A DNA stretch of 30,684 nucleotides from Leucogyrophana mollusca (lineage: Eukaryota; Basidiomycota; Agaricomycetes; Boletales): NCBI GenBank assembly GCA_021014945.1, contig MU266616.1:1-30684 (forward strand). The letters are read 5' to 3'. The position numbers and the translations under genes were made by a program. Below are positions 21,377 through 30,684 of this stretch, in pieces; the stretch's first letter is position 1; each line of letters begins with the position of its first letter. Under the pieces are notes generated by a model that made no database searches, was not told where the DNA came from, and saw only the letters and a program-made list of their open reading frames with translations.

Positions 21377-24300
21377 ATGACCCGACCCCGTCGCCCTACG
21401 CTCACTATGCACGAATTCAGCCACCTCGTCGAAGAGTCCCTCGACGCCGCCACGCTCCCTCCCGCCCCAAAACCCGCGCCGACAGCGATGCAGCGCCTCT
21501 TCTCGCGCTCGTCCACCAACCTCACCTCGTCCTCGCCTACGACCCCCAGCCCCCGCAAAATCGCCTTCCCGTGGCCGTTTGCACCCAAGTCGCCCCCCGC
21601 GCAGGCGCAGGCTGGGACCTCGCCGTACGCGCAGGGGCCGGCGAACCAGTCGGCGAGCTGCATCGCGTCGACGTCGAGCCTCGGCTCGCTGCTGCCGCCC
21701 TCGCAGCGCATGTTCACCGCGGCGGCGGAGGAGGAGCGCCTCTTCCTCGACACGCTCGCCCCGGACGACGCCGTGCTCGACATCTCCCAAGAAGCCTCCC
21801 CCTCATCTCCCTCGTACGCCCACTTTACCGCCTCGCTAGACGCACCCGCTTCCCAGAGGCACAAAAAGCGCCCCCAGGCGCTCACCCTCATCCACCCTCC
21901 GCATACCGCACCCGCACCTGCTGCCTCCCCGCACGGCACTGCCACGTCCTTCGTCAAGATGCACCCCAGCGCGTCGCCCACCAGCGTGTACTACACTCCC
22001 TCCTCCTCGCGCCCGCCCGTACGGCACAGCGCATCGTACTCGTACATCCGCCCCAGCGCAGCGTCCGCGCGTAATGCCAGCGCGGTGTCCCTCGCCCCGC
22101 CCCTGCCCTCCACGCCTGTCTTTTCTGCCCATGCGCACGCGGCGATGCTCTCCCCGCCGTTACACACACAGTCCAGCGGCTCGCTCTACTCTATGCCGTC
22201 CGCCGCCCATTCTACTGTCCTCGTGTGCGCGGAGGCCTCGGGTGACCTGCCATCCGGAGCAGGTTTGGATGGAGGACCGCCAGGCGCAGAAGGCCTGAAA
22301 GGTCCACCCCTCGACTCGATGTGCTCCCTCCCATCAAAGGGCGACGACTCCGCACGCTCGTCCACGTCAACGCAGGGCCACGCTGCCAGCTCACAAGGGC
22401 ATGTGTCCACGTCCACCTCGACCTCGACCTGTCCCCGCACGTCCACCTCCACGACGACCTGCACCCGCCCCCGCGCGTCCACCTCCACCTCCACGCGCCC
22501 CCGCGCGTCCAGGAGCAGCACGAGCGTCTCCCCGCCCATCCCCGGGCCGCCCCCGCAGTGTCCCCTGCCTGCCGTCCCCGCACAGGCCCTACCTGCTGTC
22601 CCCGCTCAGGCCCTGCCTGCCATTCCCGCACAAGTCCTTCCTGCCGTCCCCGCACAGGCCCTATCTGCCGTCCCCGCACAAGCCCTGCCCGATCTCCCGG
22701 CGCAGGTGGTGGGTGTACCCTTAGCACAGGCGCCCGCACAAAGTCTGTCACAATCGCATCGGTGCATTTCGCATGAGGCTAACTTCTGCTACTTGTAGGA
22801 TCCACACAGCCGTTGCCTCTCGGAGCACCGCAGACCCCGCTCCCTGTAGCCCCCGCGCAAAGCCCGCTCCCCATCTCCCCACGCGCCACCCCGCACGCCC
22901 CGAGCACAATCACGCTCACCGCGCGCCTCCCGGGCTCCGCGCGCTCCTCGATGACCGTCACGCAGGCGCCCGCGAAAGCGACGTCGACGTCGACGTCGCC
23001 GCCGGGGAGCTTGAGGCTGCCGTCGCGGCTGCGTGGGGTTGGTGGTGGGGCTGGGGCGGGGACGGGGACTGGGAAGGAAGCAGGAAACGGGAACGGGAAC
23101 GCGCTTCCAAGCCCGCCCGTGTCTCCCGCCAGCCCGTCGTCTCCCGCGGCTTCGTCCAGCTCCACCCCGTCCAGCGGAGCGCCTCCAGAGACGACCACCA
23201 ACGCCGCCAACACCTCTCCATCCACCACCACTCCCGCCGGCACACCCCCATCCACGACCCCCCCAGCCCCGAACCCGAACCCAGAGCCCGAAGTCCGCCG
23301 CACGAAGAGCATCCTCCTCCTGGGGGGGCAGCCGCACGCCGCCCCCCGGCGGGACCGCGCCAAGTCCGCCGCGAAGCGCGTGCAGATACAGGTCGAGGTG
23401 GATATGGTGACGAGTACGAGCCCTGCGCGGACGAGCCCTGTAAAGATGAGTACGAGTCCCGCGAAGACGAACTCCACGAGCCCCGTGAAGATGGGCACGA
23501 TAAAAACGAGCACGAGCTTCACAAAGATGAGCACGATAAAAACCAGCACGAGCTTCACAAAGACGAGCCCCACGAGCCCGACACGGTCGAACCCGACGCG
23601 CGCGGGTACGTTCCCGCCCGCGTCCGCCCCGCGCTCCGAGCCGCAGCACGTGCTCGACGCGACGCCGTCCCTCCTCTCCCTTTCCTCGTCGCTCTCGCTC
23701 TCGTCGTCCGCGCTCCCCTCGCCGTCGCTCTTCCCGCTCCCGCCCGCGTCGGGCCTCGGGTCGTCGCTTCTCTCGGATCTCCTTGCCCCGCCGCACTCGG
23801 CGATGCTGTCGCCTTCGTCCGCGCTTTCGCCTGGGTCAGTGGTTGCGTCTTCGTCGCTCCTTTCGGCCTCGTCGCTCCTTTCACCCTCGTCCGCACTTTC
23901 GCTCCCACCCCTGGCGCCCAGGAGCCCGCCCCGGACGGGCACGCGCCCGCTGAAGCGCCGCTCGGCGCCGCTTCTTGTTGGCGGGCTCCCGCCCGTGCCC
24001 GCGGCGGGGCGCGACTGGACGCTGATGCTCCCGTTTTGTATTGACGTCCCTGGGGAGCGGCTCGGCAAGGTCAGCAAGGCCGGTGGTGGGGATGGGGATG
24101 GACGGGAGGGTGGAGAGGAAGATGAGGAGGAAGAGGAAGAGGAGAATGGGGAAGACTGGACGCTTTGTATGCCCCTGGATGGGGATGCGGAGGGGAAGCG
24201 GGGGCGAGGTGGGTGTAAGGTGGTGGGCGAGGAAGAGGAGGTGGAGGTGGAGGAGATGGTGGAGGACGAATGCGAAGGCGAAGAGGGTGGGGGGAAGGAG

Positions 24301-25551
24301 GGAGACGGGAGCGAGAGCGAGAGCGAGCTGGGAGAGGAGAGCGGTGCGGAGCGGGACGCGTATACGGAGGACACCCACGCCCACGCCCACACCCGCACCC
24401 AGCCCCAAACACAGACACAGACACAAACGCAGCTCCCGACGCCAAGCGCATCGCCCACGCCCTACTCCCGCTCGCGCTCGCACTCTTCCACCCACTCTTC
24501 CCACTCCCGCTCCTCCCACTCCCCTTCCCACGTCTCTCCGCGCACCCACTCCCCTTCGCACTCCCCCCACTCCCCCCACTCCCCTTCGCACTCCCCCTCG
24601 CACGCGCCCTCCCCCCGCCCGCGCCCCCTCCCCCGCGTCCTCTCCTCGCTCTCGTCCTCCACCTCCACCACCGCCTCTTCATCGCACGGGCGCGTGTCCT
24701 CGCCGATCGAGTTCGCGCACACGCCGGTGTCGGTGGTCGAGGGGGAGGAGTACCCGTTTGGGTTCGGGGGGGCGCTTGGGTTGGGGGTGGGGGTGGGGGC
24801 GTCGCCAAGGGGGTTCGGGGGTTCGTCTTCGCCGATAGGGTTCGCGTGTTCGTCCCCGCCTTTCGAGATGTCGTCCTCGCCTCTCGAGGTATCGTCCCAA
24901 CTGCGAGTGCACAACGCGGACCACTCAGCACACGCCGACACCCTCCGCGCAGACAGCAAGTTCGGCGGCCTGGACCACGACGGCGGGCGTGGGCGGCGGG
25001 GGTCCGGGTGGGACGTGTGTGGGTGGTTCGGGGAGCCGGTGTCTGTTCACGATGTCCACGAGCCTTCGCGTTCGCATTTGGAGGGCGAGTTTTGGGCGCT
25101 CTGCGGATCGCCGTTGCTGGGCGTGAACCAGCACCAGCGGGGAAGCGCGTATTCGGAGGTGACGATCCGGCCGCGCCCTGTGTCGATGGTGCGCGTGTCG
25201 GGATCGGGGTTGGGGTCGGGGACGAAGTTTGGGGGAGAGGTGTCGCGGGGGTCGGGGCGCGGGGAGGATGTGTGTGAGGAGGACGTGCGCGAGGAGAGTG
25301 TGCGGGGCTCTGGGCGCGATGAGGATGTGCGGAGCCCCAGGCGCGATGAGGACGTGCACGTACGGAGCTCCAAGCGCGTGGAGGACGTGCACGTACAGAG
25401 CCCCAGACGCGACCGTGCCATGCGGAGGCCACGGCAGCGGTACGAAGACCCGTGGACGCGGCAGGCTAGCGCGAGCACCGAGAGCGCCTCCACGGACGAG
25501 ACGACGGGCGAGACGGTGTTCTACAGCGCACGGTCGAGCGCTGTTGTGTGA
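21377..25551 (+). CDS. large disordered Ser/Pro-rich protein of unknown function
   Basis: Two long open exons, 21377 to about 22742 and 22799-25551, encode about 1372 residues. The 56 nt intron ends TTGTAG after a CTAAC branch point. The donor could be 22743 (GTCTGT) or 22713 (GTGTAC); both keep the frame. The protein has no recognisable globular domain and is dominated by Ser, Pro, Thr and Ala. Visible elements are LPAVPAQA repeats (about residues 397-444), an 11-residue STIKTSTSFTK unit occurring twice, an acidic tract near 890-905 and a His-Ser-Pro-rich stretch near 1014-1062. An Arg/Asp repeat region (GRDEDVRSPRRDEDVHV) precedes the C-terminus. DWTLMLPF (about 860) and DWTLCMPL (about 907) form a repeated short motif. 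Continuous open codons over 4.1 kb with a matching intron support a real gene. The function is unknown. Confidence 0.75.
22565..22708 (+). repeat. 24-nt coding tandem repeat, six copies
   Basis: Six in-frame units of 24 nt encode variants of LPAVPAQA just upstream of the intron of the large disordered protein. The last unit has drifted to LPDLPAQV. Copy number at such tracts usually varies between strains. Confidence 0.9.
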
Positions 25552-26625
25552 GGTGCGGTTGTGTGTGGTGTGGGGTGAGTGTGACTTTGGGTTGATAGTG
25601 GGGTTCGTGGACTGATCATGATTACTGGCGCGTAGGTTCTTTCGTCGCGGCTATGACAGTACACGCCTTTGTGATGCACGCGCACTGGTTCACTCCCCTT
25701 CCCTGTTTTCCCTTCCCTGGACTTTGGTTATCCCCCTCGTTATTGACGTCGCTCGCCACAAACTTTGAACTTAATCCGATACTCTTGCCCTGCTCCTCCG
25801 TCCTTCATTTCTCCACGCGCGCCCTCGCTCACTTCCTCCACCCATCCTCAACCCTCATCCTAATCCTAATCATACGCGCCCCCTCCACCTTACCCCTTAC
25901 CCCCCTCCCCTGTACACCGCGCTGTTGTACCTACCTACATACATACCTACCTACACACCTATCTACATACATACTCCCATACACCCCACATACGTAGAAG
26001 TACAGTATTTATATATATAATTTGTACGTGGACAGTGCTGCATGCATATTGTGCTTGGTTTTCTTTTTCGAGCGTCGTTGGTTCAAGCGGGTTTTGGGCG
26101 CGTGTCGGGGGTTTGTGCTGCCTACCGTGGTCTTACGCTCGCAGTGATTGGAGCCTCCTCAAGCAATATATCTTTCGTCGAGCAGAGCCTTTACTCTATG
26201 CGCTTATATGGGAATCAGGAACCATCACTCAAACACGCGGGCTTCAACGCAATGGTGGCATACCTACTTAGTCGGCGTTACTACATAGATTTGTGCGAGA
26301 CACAGAAGGCTTGAACCCGATACCATTCATGAAGACCGCATCAGAAGAGGAAAGGTTCGCGCGCCCGTACAAGCCGAACGTTTTTCATTGTGCACGATTC
26401 GATACCCGAACGTGTCGCCACAAAATTCTCATAAACAAACGACTGACCAGGAGATTGACGAGCAATAGACATACATCCGACTCATAACTCAAATCCCTCC
26501 GCAGCCGCGACCCCCTCGTACGAGCTCAACAGCAAGAATTCTGCAGACGGTACGAGCAATCGATGACTGTGATGTAGCGTTCGCTGGCAGACACCCTTAT
26601 CCCCATGCACTCACACAGATATCGC
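25552..26625. other. intergenic region between convergent genes
   Basis: This 1.07 kb lies between the stop of the large plus-strand gene and the stop of the Kre9-domain gene, so it should contain both 3' untranslated regions. The longest open stretch, 90 codons from ATG 26042, has no recognisable features. A tetranucleotide microsatellite lies at about 25926-25990. Confidence 0.6.
25926..25990 (+). repeat. CCTA/CATA microsatellite
   Basis: An imperfect tetranucleotide run (ACCTACCTACATACATACC and on) ends before a TATATATA stretch at about 26011. It lies in the probable 3' region of the large gene. Confidence 0.8.
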
Positions 26626-28118
26626 TCATCCGCCCCTCCGGCCCCCGTCGATAACCTTTGCCACGGCCTCATACAAATCCGGCCGCCTCGGCAGTGCCTG
26701 ATCCGTACCCTCCGCGCGACGCGCAGTAGGCCGCCGAACGTGCAGCGCTTCCGGGATGGTGGGGGGCGTATGCTGCCCGGCCGCGAAGGACGTGCGTGGT
26801 GGGGAGGACATGCCCGGTGGTGGTGACGACACACGCGGAAAGTAGCTCGTTATGACCGACGTGGGGGAGCACGGGGAGAGCGGGATGGTGTGGAAGTGCT
26901 CCGCCGAATGCGGCGAGAACGTCCGCCGGCGCTCGTTCCCGCGGGCGGGAGTGGACGTCGAGTAGAGGCTGATGATGTCGTCTAGATCCCCGTCCTTCTC
27001 TTTCCATGTTTCTTTTACTCTCGCGCTGCCGCTGCCTTCCTGCCCGTACGACAGCGCGTTTATTCCGCTGAGCCGCTCCCCCTCCTGCTTCCGCGCGGTG
27101 ACTAGGCTCCGATGGTGGTGGACGGCGAGGAGAGCGGAGGCGAGGACCACGAGACCGATGAGGGACAGGGGGATCGCGAGGGCAACGGTGGGTGCTGGAG
27201 AGCGGGTTGCGGTTAAGTTGGGAGTTAGAGGGACAGGCGAGGGGGACGAGGGCACTGGTGATGAAGATGAGGGCCCAGAGACGGGAGATGGGGAAGTAAC
27301 TTGGGGAGCGACGGCGCCTGCGATCGCGATCGCGGATGCGGATGCGCTTGCGGTCACTGCGTGCTTTCCCGATAGAGACTGCGAGTGAGATTTAGTGTGG
27401 GTGACGGAACTATGTTTTCCTGTGGCTGTTGTTACTGCGGCGGCGGTCATAGGAGAGGAAGCGTCGGATTTGGACTTGGATTTTGTTTTGGTGGTCCGTG
27501 AAGTGGGAGAAGAGGAGGTAGAAGAGGAGGCTGGAATGTCCGATTCTGGTGGTGCGTCTTGGGCACTCGCGGAGGGCGGATTGGGCTCTTGTGCTAGGAG
27601 AATAGACAATCAGCTGTGCAGTATGTGTGACGTGTAGCGCGAACAACACACGACTCAGTGTAAAATCCGGAGACCTCGCCGTGGCGCCGAAGTCATCTTT
27701 CATTTCGAGGAACATTCCGACTTCTGTGGCGGTCACATCTGGAACTTTCCTGGATCACAGTGACGTCCAAATACCCCCGGTTCGTAGGCGACAATATGGC
27801 ATGAGATAAGAGGACGCACAACGATACGACATACGACCCAGAGGCCTGCTCGACGCGCGGCCACATAGCCTGCCCGCAGTCACTTTTTGCGGCCGCGTTT
27901 GCCCTTCTGGGACTCTGAGAGGCGGGGAGCATGCAGAGCTTGAAGGAGGGCGATATGACGGCCTTGGAAGCTGTCCACTCGCCGATGACGAAGTGTCCTG
28001 GCGTGTAAATGGTGCCCTGAACGGGGCGCGTCCAGGTTACGTTCAGGGTTTTGGCGTGAGTGAGTAGAGCTTGGGTGAGGAGCAGGATATGTACGGGCAT
28101 AGGAAGGTAGTCCCGCAT
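26626..28118 (-). CDS. Kre9/Knh1-domain single-pass membrane protein
   Basis: Three exons (28118-27820, 27749-27652 and 27593-26626), joined through introns of 70 and 58 nt, encode 454 residues. Residues 1-23 form a signal peptide. Residues about 25-132 match the Kre9/Knh1-like N-terminal domain of fungal cell-wall proteins: VTWTRPVQGTIYTPG, SFKLCMLP, DCGQAMWP, then FLEMKDDFGATARSPDFTLS. A Ser/Thr/Pro-rich, probably O-glycosylated stretch follows to about 267. One membrane helix lies at about 268-290 (ALAIPLSLIGLVVLASALLA), then a basic cytosolic tail of about 160 residues. Classical Kre9 proteins are secreted beta-1,6-glucan factors; this one is a membrane-anchored version, so a surface sensor or scaffold role is possible but unproven. 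Confidence 0.8.
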
Positions 28119-28314
28119 GTTTGGGCGGTCGCAAAGAGAGTTACAGGAAAGAATGAGCTGTCCGAGACCAGCTTGGGACGAGCGTGGGGCCGTCGAGGCA
28201 GTAAGGTGGTGGATACGCCCGCGTAAGACTGGGAGGTGGAGGAAAGGGTGAAGGAATTCCAGTAGTCGTTAGTGTTTGAACATGACTGACGGTCTGGATT
28301 GGAATAGTGATGGC

Positions 28315-28817
28315 TCATGAGGAGACCGGCGTCGAAGCCGTCGAGTCCACTTCCATTTTCACGCTTGCGTCCAAGGTGGCAGGGCGAGTTGCGAACTGCA
28401 CCAACTGTAGTCTGACTCACACACGAGTCGTCAGTATGGTCAATATGTCTCGTTTGTACCAACGCGCCCATCGTTGGCCCAGGGCGAGTCACACGTACCT
28501 TTTGTGCTCGCGCAACCTCTCCAACATGTTGATCACCTCATCTTGTTCTTCGATGAGGAGTTCACCCCCGGGCAACGTGTTGGCGTATTCTTTCGCCTGG
28601 CTAAGGGTGTTCTTGAATTCGTTGGTCTACGTGTTCGAGAGTCTGAACATCAATGTCAATGTGTACCGTGCATTGGGCTACGAACGGATTGGAGAAGAGC
28701 TTGTTTCGCCTGCGGCGTGACTGTGCCGTCTGTTTTTTGGGTCAGCTCGAGAACGGCGGCGAGCTTCGTTAAGAGGCTTTGAAAGAGCGCAGACGGGAGT
28801 GAGGTTGGGGAGTTCAT
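28315..28817 (-). CDS. MED9: probable Mediator complex subunit 9
   Basis: Three exons (28817-28686, 28626-28499 and 28411-28315) give 118 residues: an N-terminal helix (LFQSLLTKLAAVLELTQ), then AKEYANTLPGGELLIEEQDE and VINMLERLREHKR, and an acidic tail ending STASTPVSS. The amphipathic coiled-coil helices around LPGGxxxxxEQ, and the size, resemble the Cse2/Med9 family of the Mediator middle module. This is recognition by eye and could be wrong. The first donor (GTTCGT) is unusual; the GTAGCC alternative at 28681 breaks the frame. The ATG region lies in the right inverted-repeat arm, whose edge is about 40 nt inside exon 1. It lies about 200 nt upstream of the Kre9-domain gene and on the same strand. 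Confidence 0.5.
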
Positions 28818-30684
28818 GTGTCAGAGTTGCAATATGGGTAGGTGGCGTTGGTGTCGGAGTGCAAGGATCAGAAACAGTTGTCCTCCCACTGAGAAGGGAC
28901 CAAATATGCATTGGTGCACAGGGTATTTCGATAACGAATTCGATATATTCACTATGCAAGTACAACAGTAAGGAACAGCGACTATTTTTTTAACCCTCAA
29001 TTTATCGACCAAAGTGCTCAAGTTCACTTGGGATGTCGAGGGGGTTAGGTTTTGGTTTTCGGAAAGCGGGTTGCAGGAGTTCAATTCCATTCGGCGGGGC
29101 GATCGTACCCTGAACGGACAAAGCGGAAGAAAGCGCTTGCTGATCGAAAGTGGGTCGAAGGTAGGAAAGCGCGAAAGCAAGTTCGATGGACAAGGCGGGA
29201 GAAAGCAAATCGAAAGCAGGTCGAAAGCAAGATCGACGGCGTGTGGGGGGTGGGAGCATTTTGGGTCAATGTGGCGGCTGAAAACGGGTCAGCCGGGGAA
29301 AATACAGAGGTATATACGAATACGCACCCAGAAGAAAGGTATATGACGGCAGTGGAGGGACTGGGTGTCACTACGAACGGGCGCTACCAGAGCGTCCGTG
29401 ATGCGTAGTGAAAGACGTCGCCCAGCATCTATGTCGGAGCCGACTCATGGGAATGAGGCCGGGTGATTGGGGGATGTGAGTAGGTGGCGAGGCGAGCCAA
29501 GTGTGGTCGTCTGGAGGTGTGCGTTCCGGGCCCAGAGCGTACACGACCAGGGACCGCACTTGCAACGCGTCGTATCGTATCATTGCATTGAAGGGCGCCA
29601 AAATAGAAAAGTTCCAAGGGGTTAGGAAAGTGCCGAAAGTAAAGGTGAGTACGCCGAGGCGAAGGTTAGGAGGGTGGTTGAAGTGAAGGTGAGTACGCCG
29701 AGGCGAGTTGCGGTCCAGAGTCTCTAGGTGCTTGAATCGGTGAGCACATGACCCGGAAAAAAATCACGAAGCGAGGCGGCCAAAGGTAGGAGTGGGCGAA
29801 GGAAGGGGAAGGGGAAGTAGAAGTAAAGAAGTGAAGTGAAGTAAAGTCGAAATAAAAATGGGTAAAGGGTGGTCGTCGAAGTCGAAAGTAAAAGTCGCAA
29901 GCCAGACCAAAGAGGGGTTTTATCTTATCTTCATGTTTTTCTCGGTTTCGGGGGGTTTTCTATTTTGTTTGGGGTTTCTTGTTTTCTTGCGTGTTTATCG
30001 TCCATTGGGGACTGTGCGAATAGGATCCTGATGCGTTACGGTCGTCATGCAAATATCGAGAAATGTTGCAAAGGCGAAGGTGGGGTGGGCGGGGGTGGGT
30101 TGCGTGCGTGGAGAAGCCAAGTACTGGTGACCTAGAGGGTGCGCACTCCTAAAGGACCATTACCTGAACCATCTCGTCGCGCGGCACTAATATCAACATC
30201 GCAGAGCACGTAGGGTCCTCAAAGAGGTTCTACTTTATCAGCTGCAGTGTCGCGGTATAAGTATAAGCACTGAAGGAAAAGGAAAATAAAAACGCACCAC
30301 GGGAATCGCGCGTCTCTCTCTGCAAACCGGGCCTCTACCTTCCTCAGTGTCCGCTTCGCGAAGTAGTCTCGCAAGAATCGGCGAGGCGACTTCCGCGTTG
30401 CAAGCTTCCTCTTCGACCGTGTGATCTTGGCACACGACCAAACTGGAGTCTTGGCGGAGACGGAGGGGGTAGCGGTGGGATTGAAAGAGTGGGCACTGAT
30501 GATTCCTGTGTGTATGTGCTTAGGAGTATATATATATGCCGCCACACGCTTGCTCTTTGGGGGTATGGGAGGGGGAGAGAGACGAGGGGATGGAACGGGA
30601 GAGGGAAGGGGCGTGCAGTCGTCGAGTGAACGGGACCGCGAGGAGGTGGGCAGGTGGAAGGGAGGGATGGAGGTAACGCTGCTG
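28728..30684. repeat. right arm of long inverted repeat
   Basis: This is the reverse-complement partner of the left arm, ending CAGCAGCG when read on the minus strand. It is slightly longer than the left arm. A degenerate extra repeat unit of roughly 50-60 nt, rich in GAAAGCA motifs, lies at about 29185-29240 and has no counterpart on the left. The inner boundary falls within exon 1 of the Mediator-9-like gene (28315-28817), so this arm carries that gene's presumed promoter and 5' coding end. I see no transposase-like reading frame in the arm. Confidence 0.95.

Noticed and set aside
22779..24458. 559-codon minus-strand open frame and a 423-codon plus-strand frame overlapping the large gene.
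   Set aside because: Both are by-products of very GC-rich repetitive coding sequence; they lack clear start context, splice logic and domains, and the 912-codon frame continues the upstream exon.
24471..24620. CRISPR-like array of short repeats.
   Set aside because: It is an in-frame low-complexity His-Ser-Pro coding tract without regular spacers.
26042..26314. 90-codon open frame between the two convergent genes.
   Set aside because: It lies in probable 3' untranslated sequence and shows no recognisable protein features.
1..30684. Starship, Maverick/Polinton, Helitron or Crypton element.
   Set aside because: No tyrosine recombinase, polymerase/integrase set, Rep-helicase or related enzyme is visible in any frame; the ends alone do not identify a superfamily.

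Overview
The window looks like a chromosomal segment of a mushroom-forming basidiomycete (Agaricomycetes). Its genes are split by many 43-87 nt GT-AG introns with CTNAC-like branch points. Several recognisable proteins are eukaryotic and single-copy housekeeping types: V-ATPase subunit c'', an ARFRP1/Arl3-type GTPase and a probable Mediator subunit 9. Others are typical basidiomycete families: F-box, fungal APH-like kinase, CK1-like kinase and a Kre9-domain membrane protein. There is no sign of bacterial or organellar origin.

Layout. The two window ends are a long inverted repeat: positions 1 to about 1920 are the reverse complement of about 28728 to 30684, base 1 pairing with base 30684. Inside the left arm come a V-ATPase c'' gene (2349-3384), a small secreted cysteine-containing protein (4578-5092) and a decayed minus-strand gene (5157-7054). 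Next is a tandem segmental duplication: block A at about 7193-12195 and block B at about 12434-16790. Each block carries, in the same order, an APH-like kinase (+), an F-box gene (-), an ARFRP1-like GTPase (+) and an unidentified gene (-). Both kinase copies are open, but the F-box and GTPase copies in block B are clearly broken. Then follow a CK1-like kinase with one frameshift (17402-18420, -), about 3 kb of repeat-bearing non-genic sequence, a ~1370-residue disordered protein (21377-25551, +), a Kre9-domain single-pass membrane protein (26626-28118, -) and a short Mediator-9-like gene (28315-28817, -) whose first exon runs into the right arm.

Interpretation. The arms look like the terminal inverted repeats of a ~30.7 kb element, but I see no transposase, recombinase or replicase inside, and the interior is ordinary host genes. 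The inner end of the repeat lies within the first coding exon of the Mediator-9-like gene. The right copy of that exon is intact and continues into a complete gene, while the left copy is frameshifted and stops dead. This suggests the left arm derives from the right by inverted duplication or transduplication. Arm identity, judged by eye, falls from about 98% at the outer ends to about 85% at the inner ends, which suggests later homogenisation of the outer part. Whether this is a mobile cargo element, an inverted segmental duplication, or two inward-facing copies of a promoter-bearing repeat cannot be settled from the window alone.
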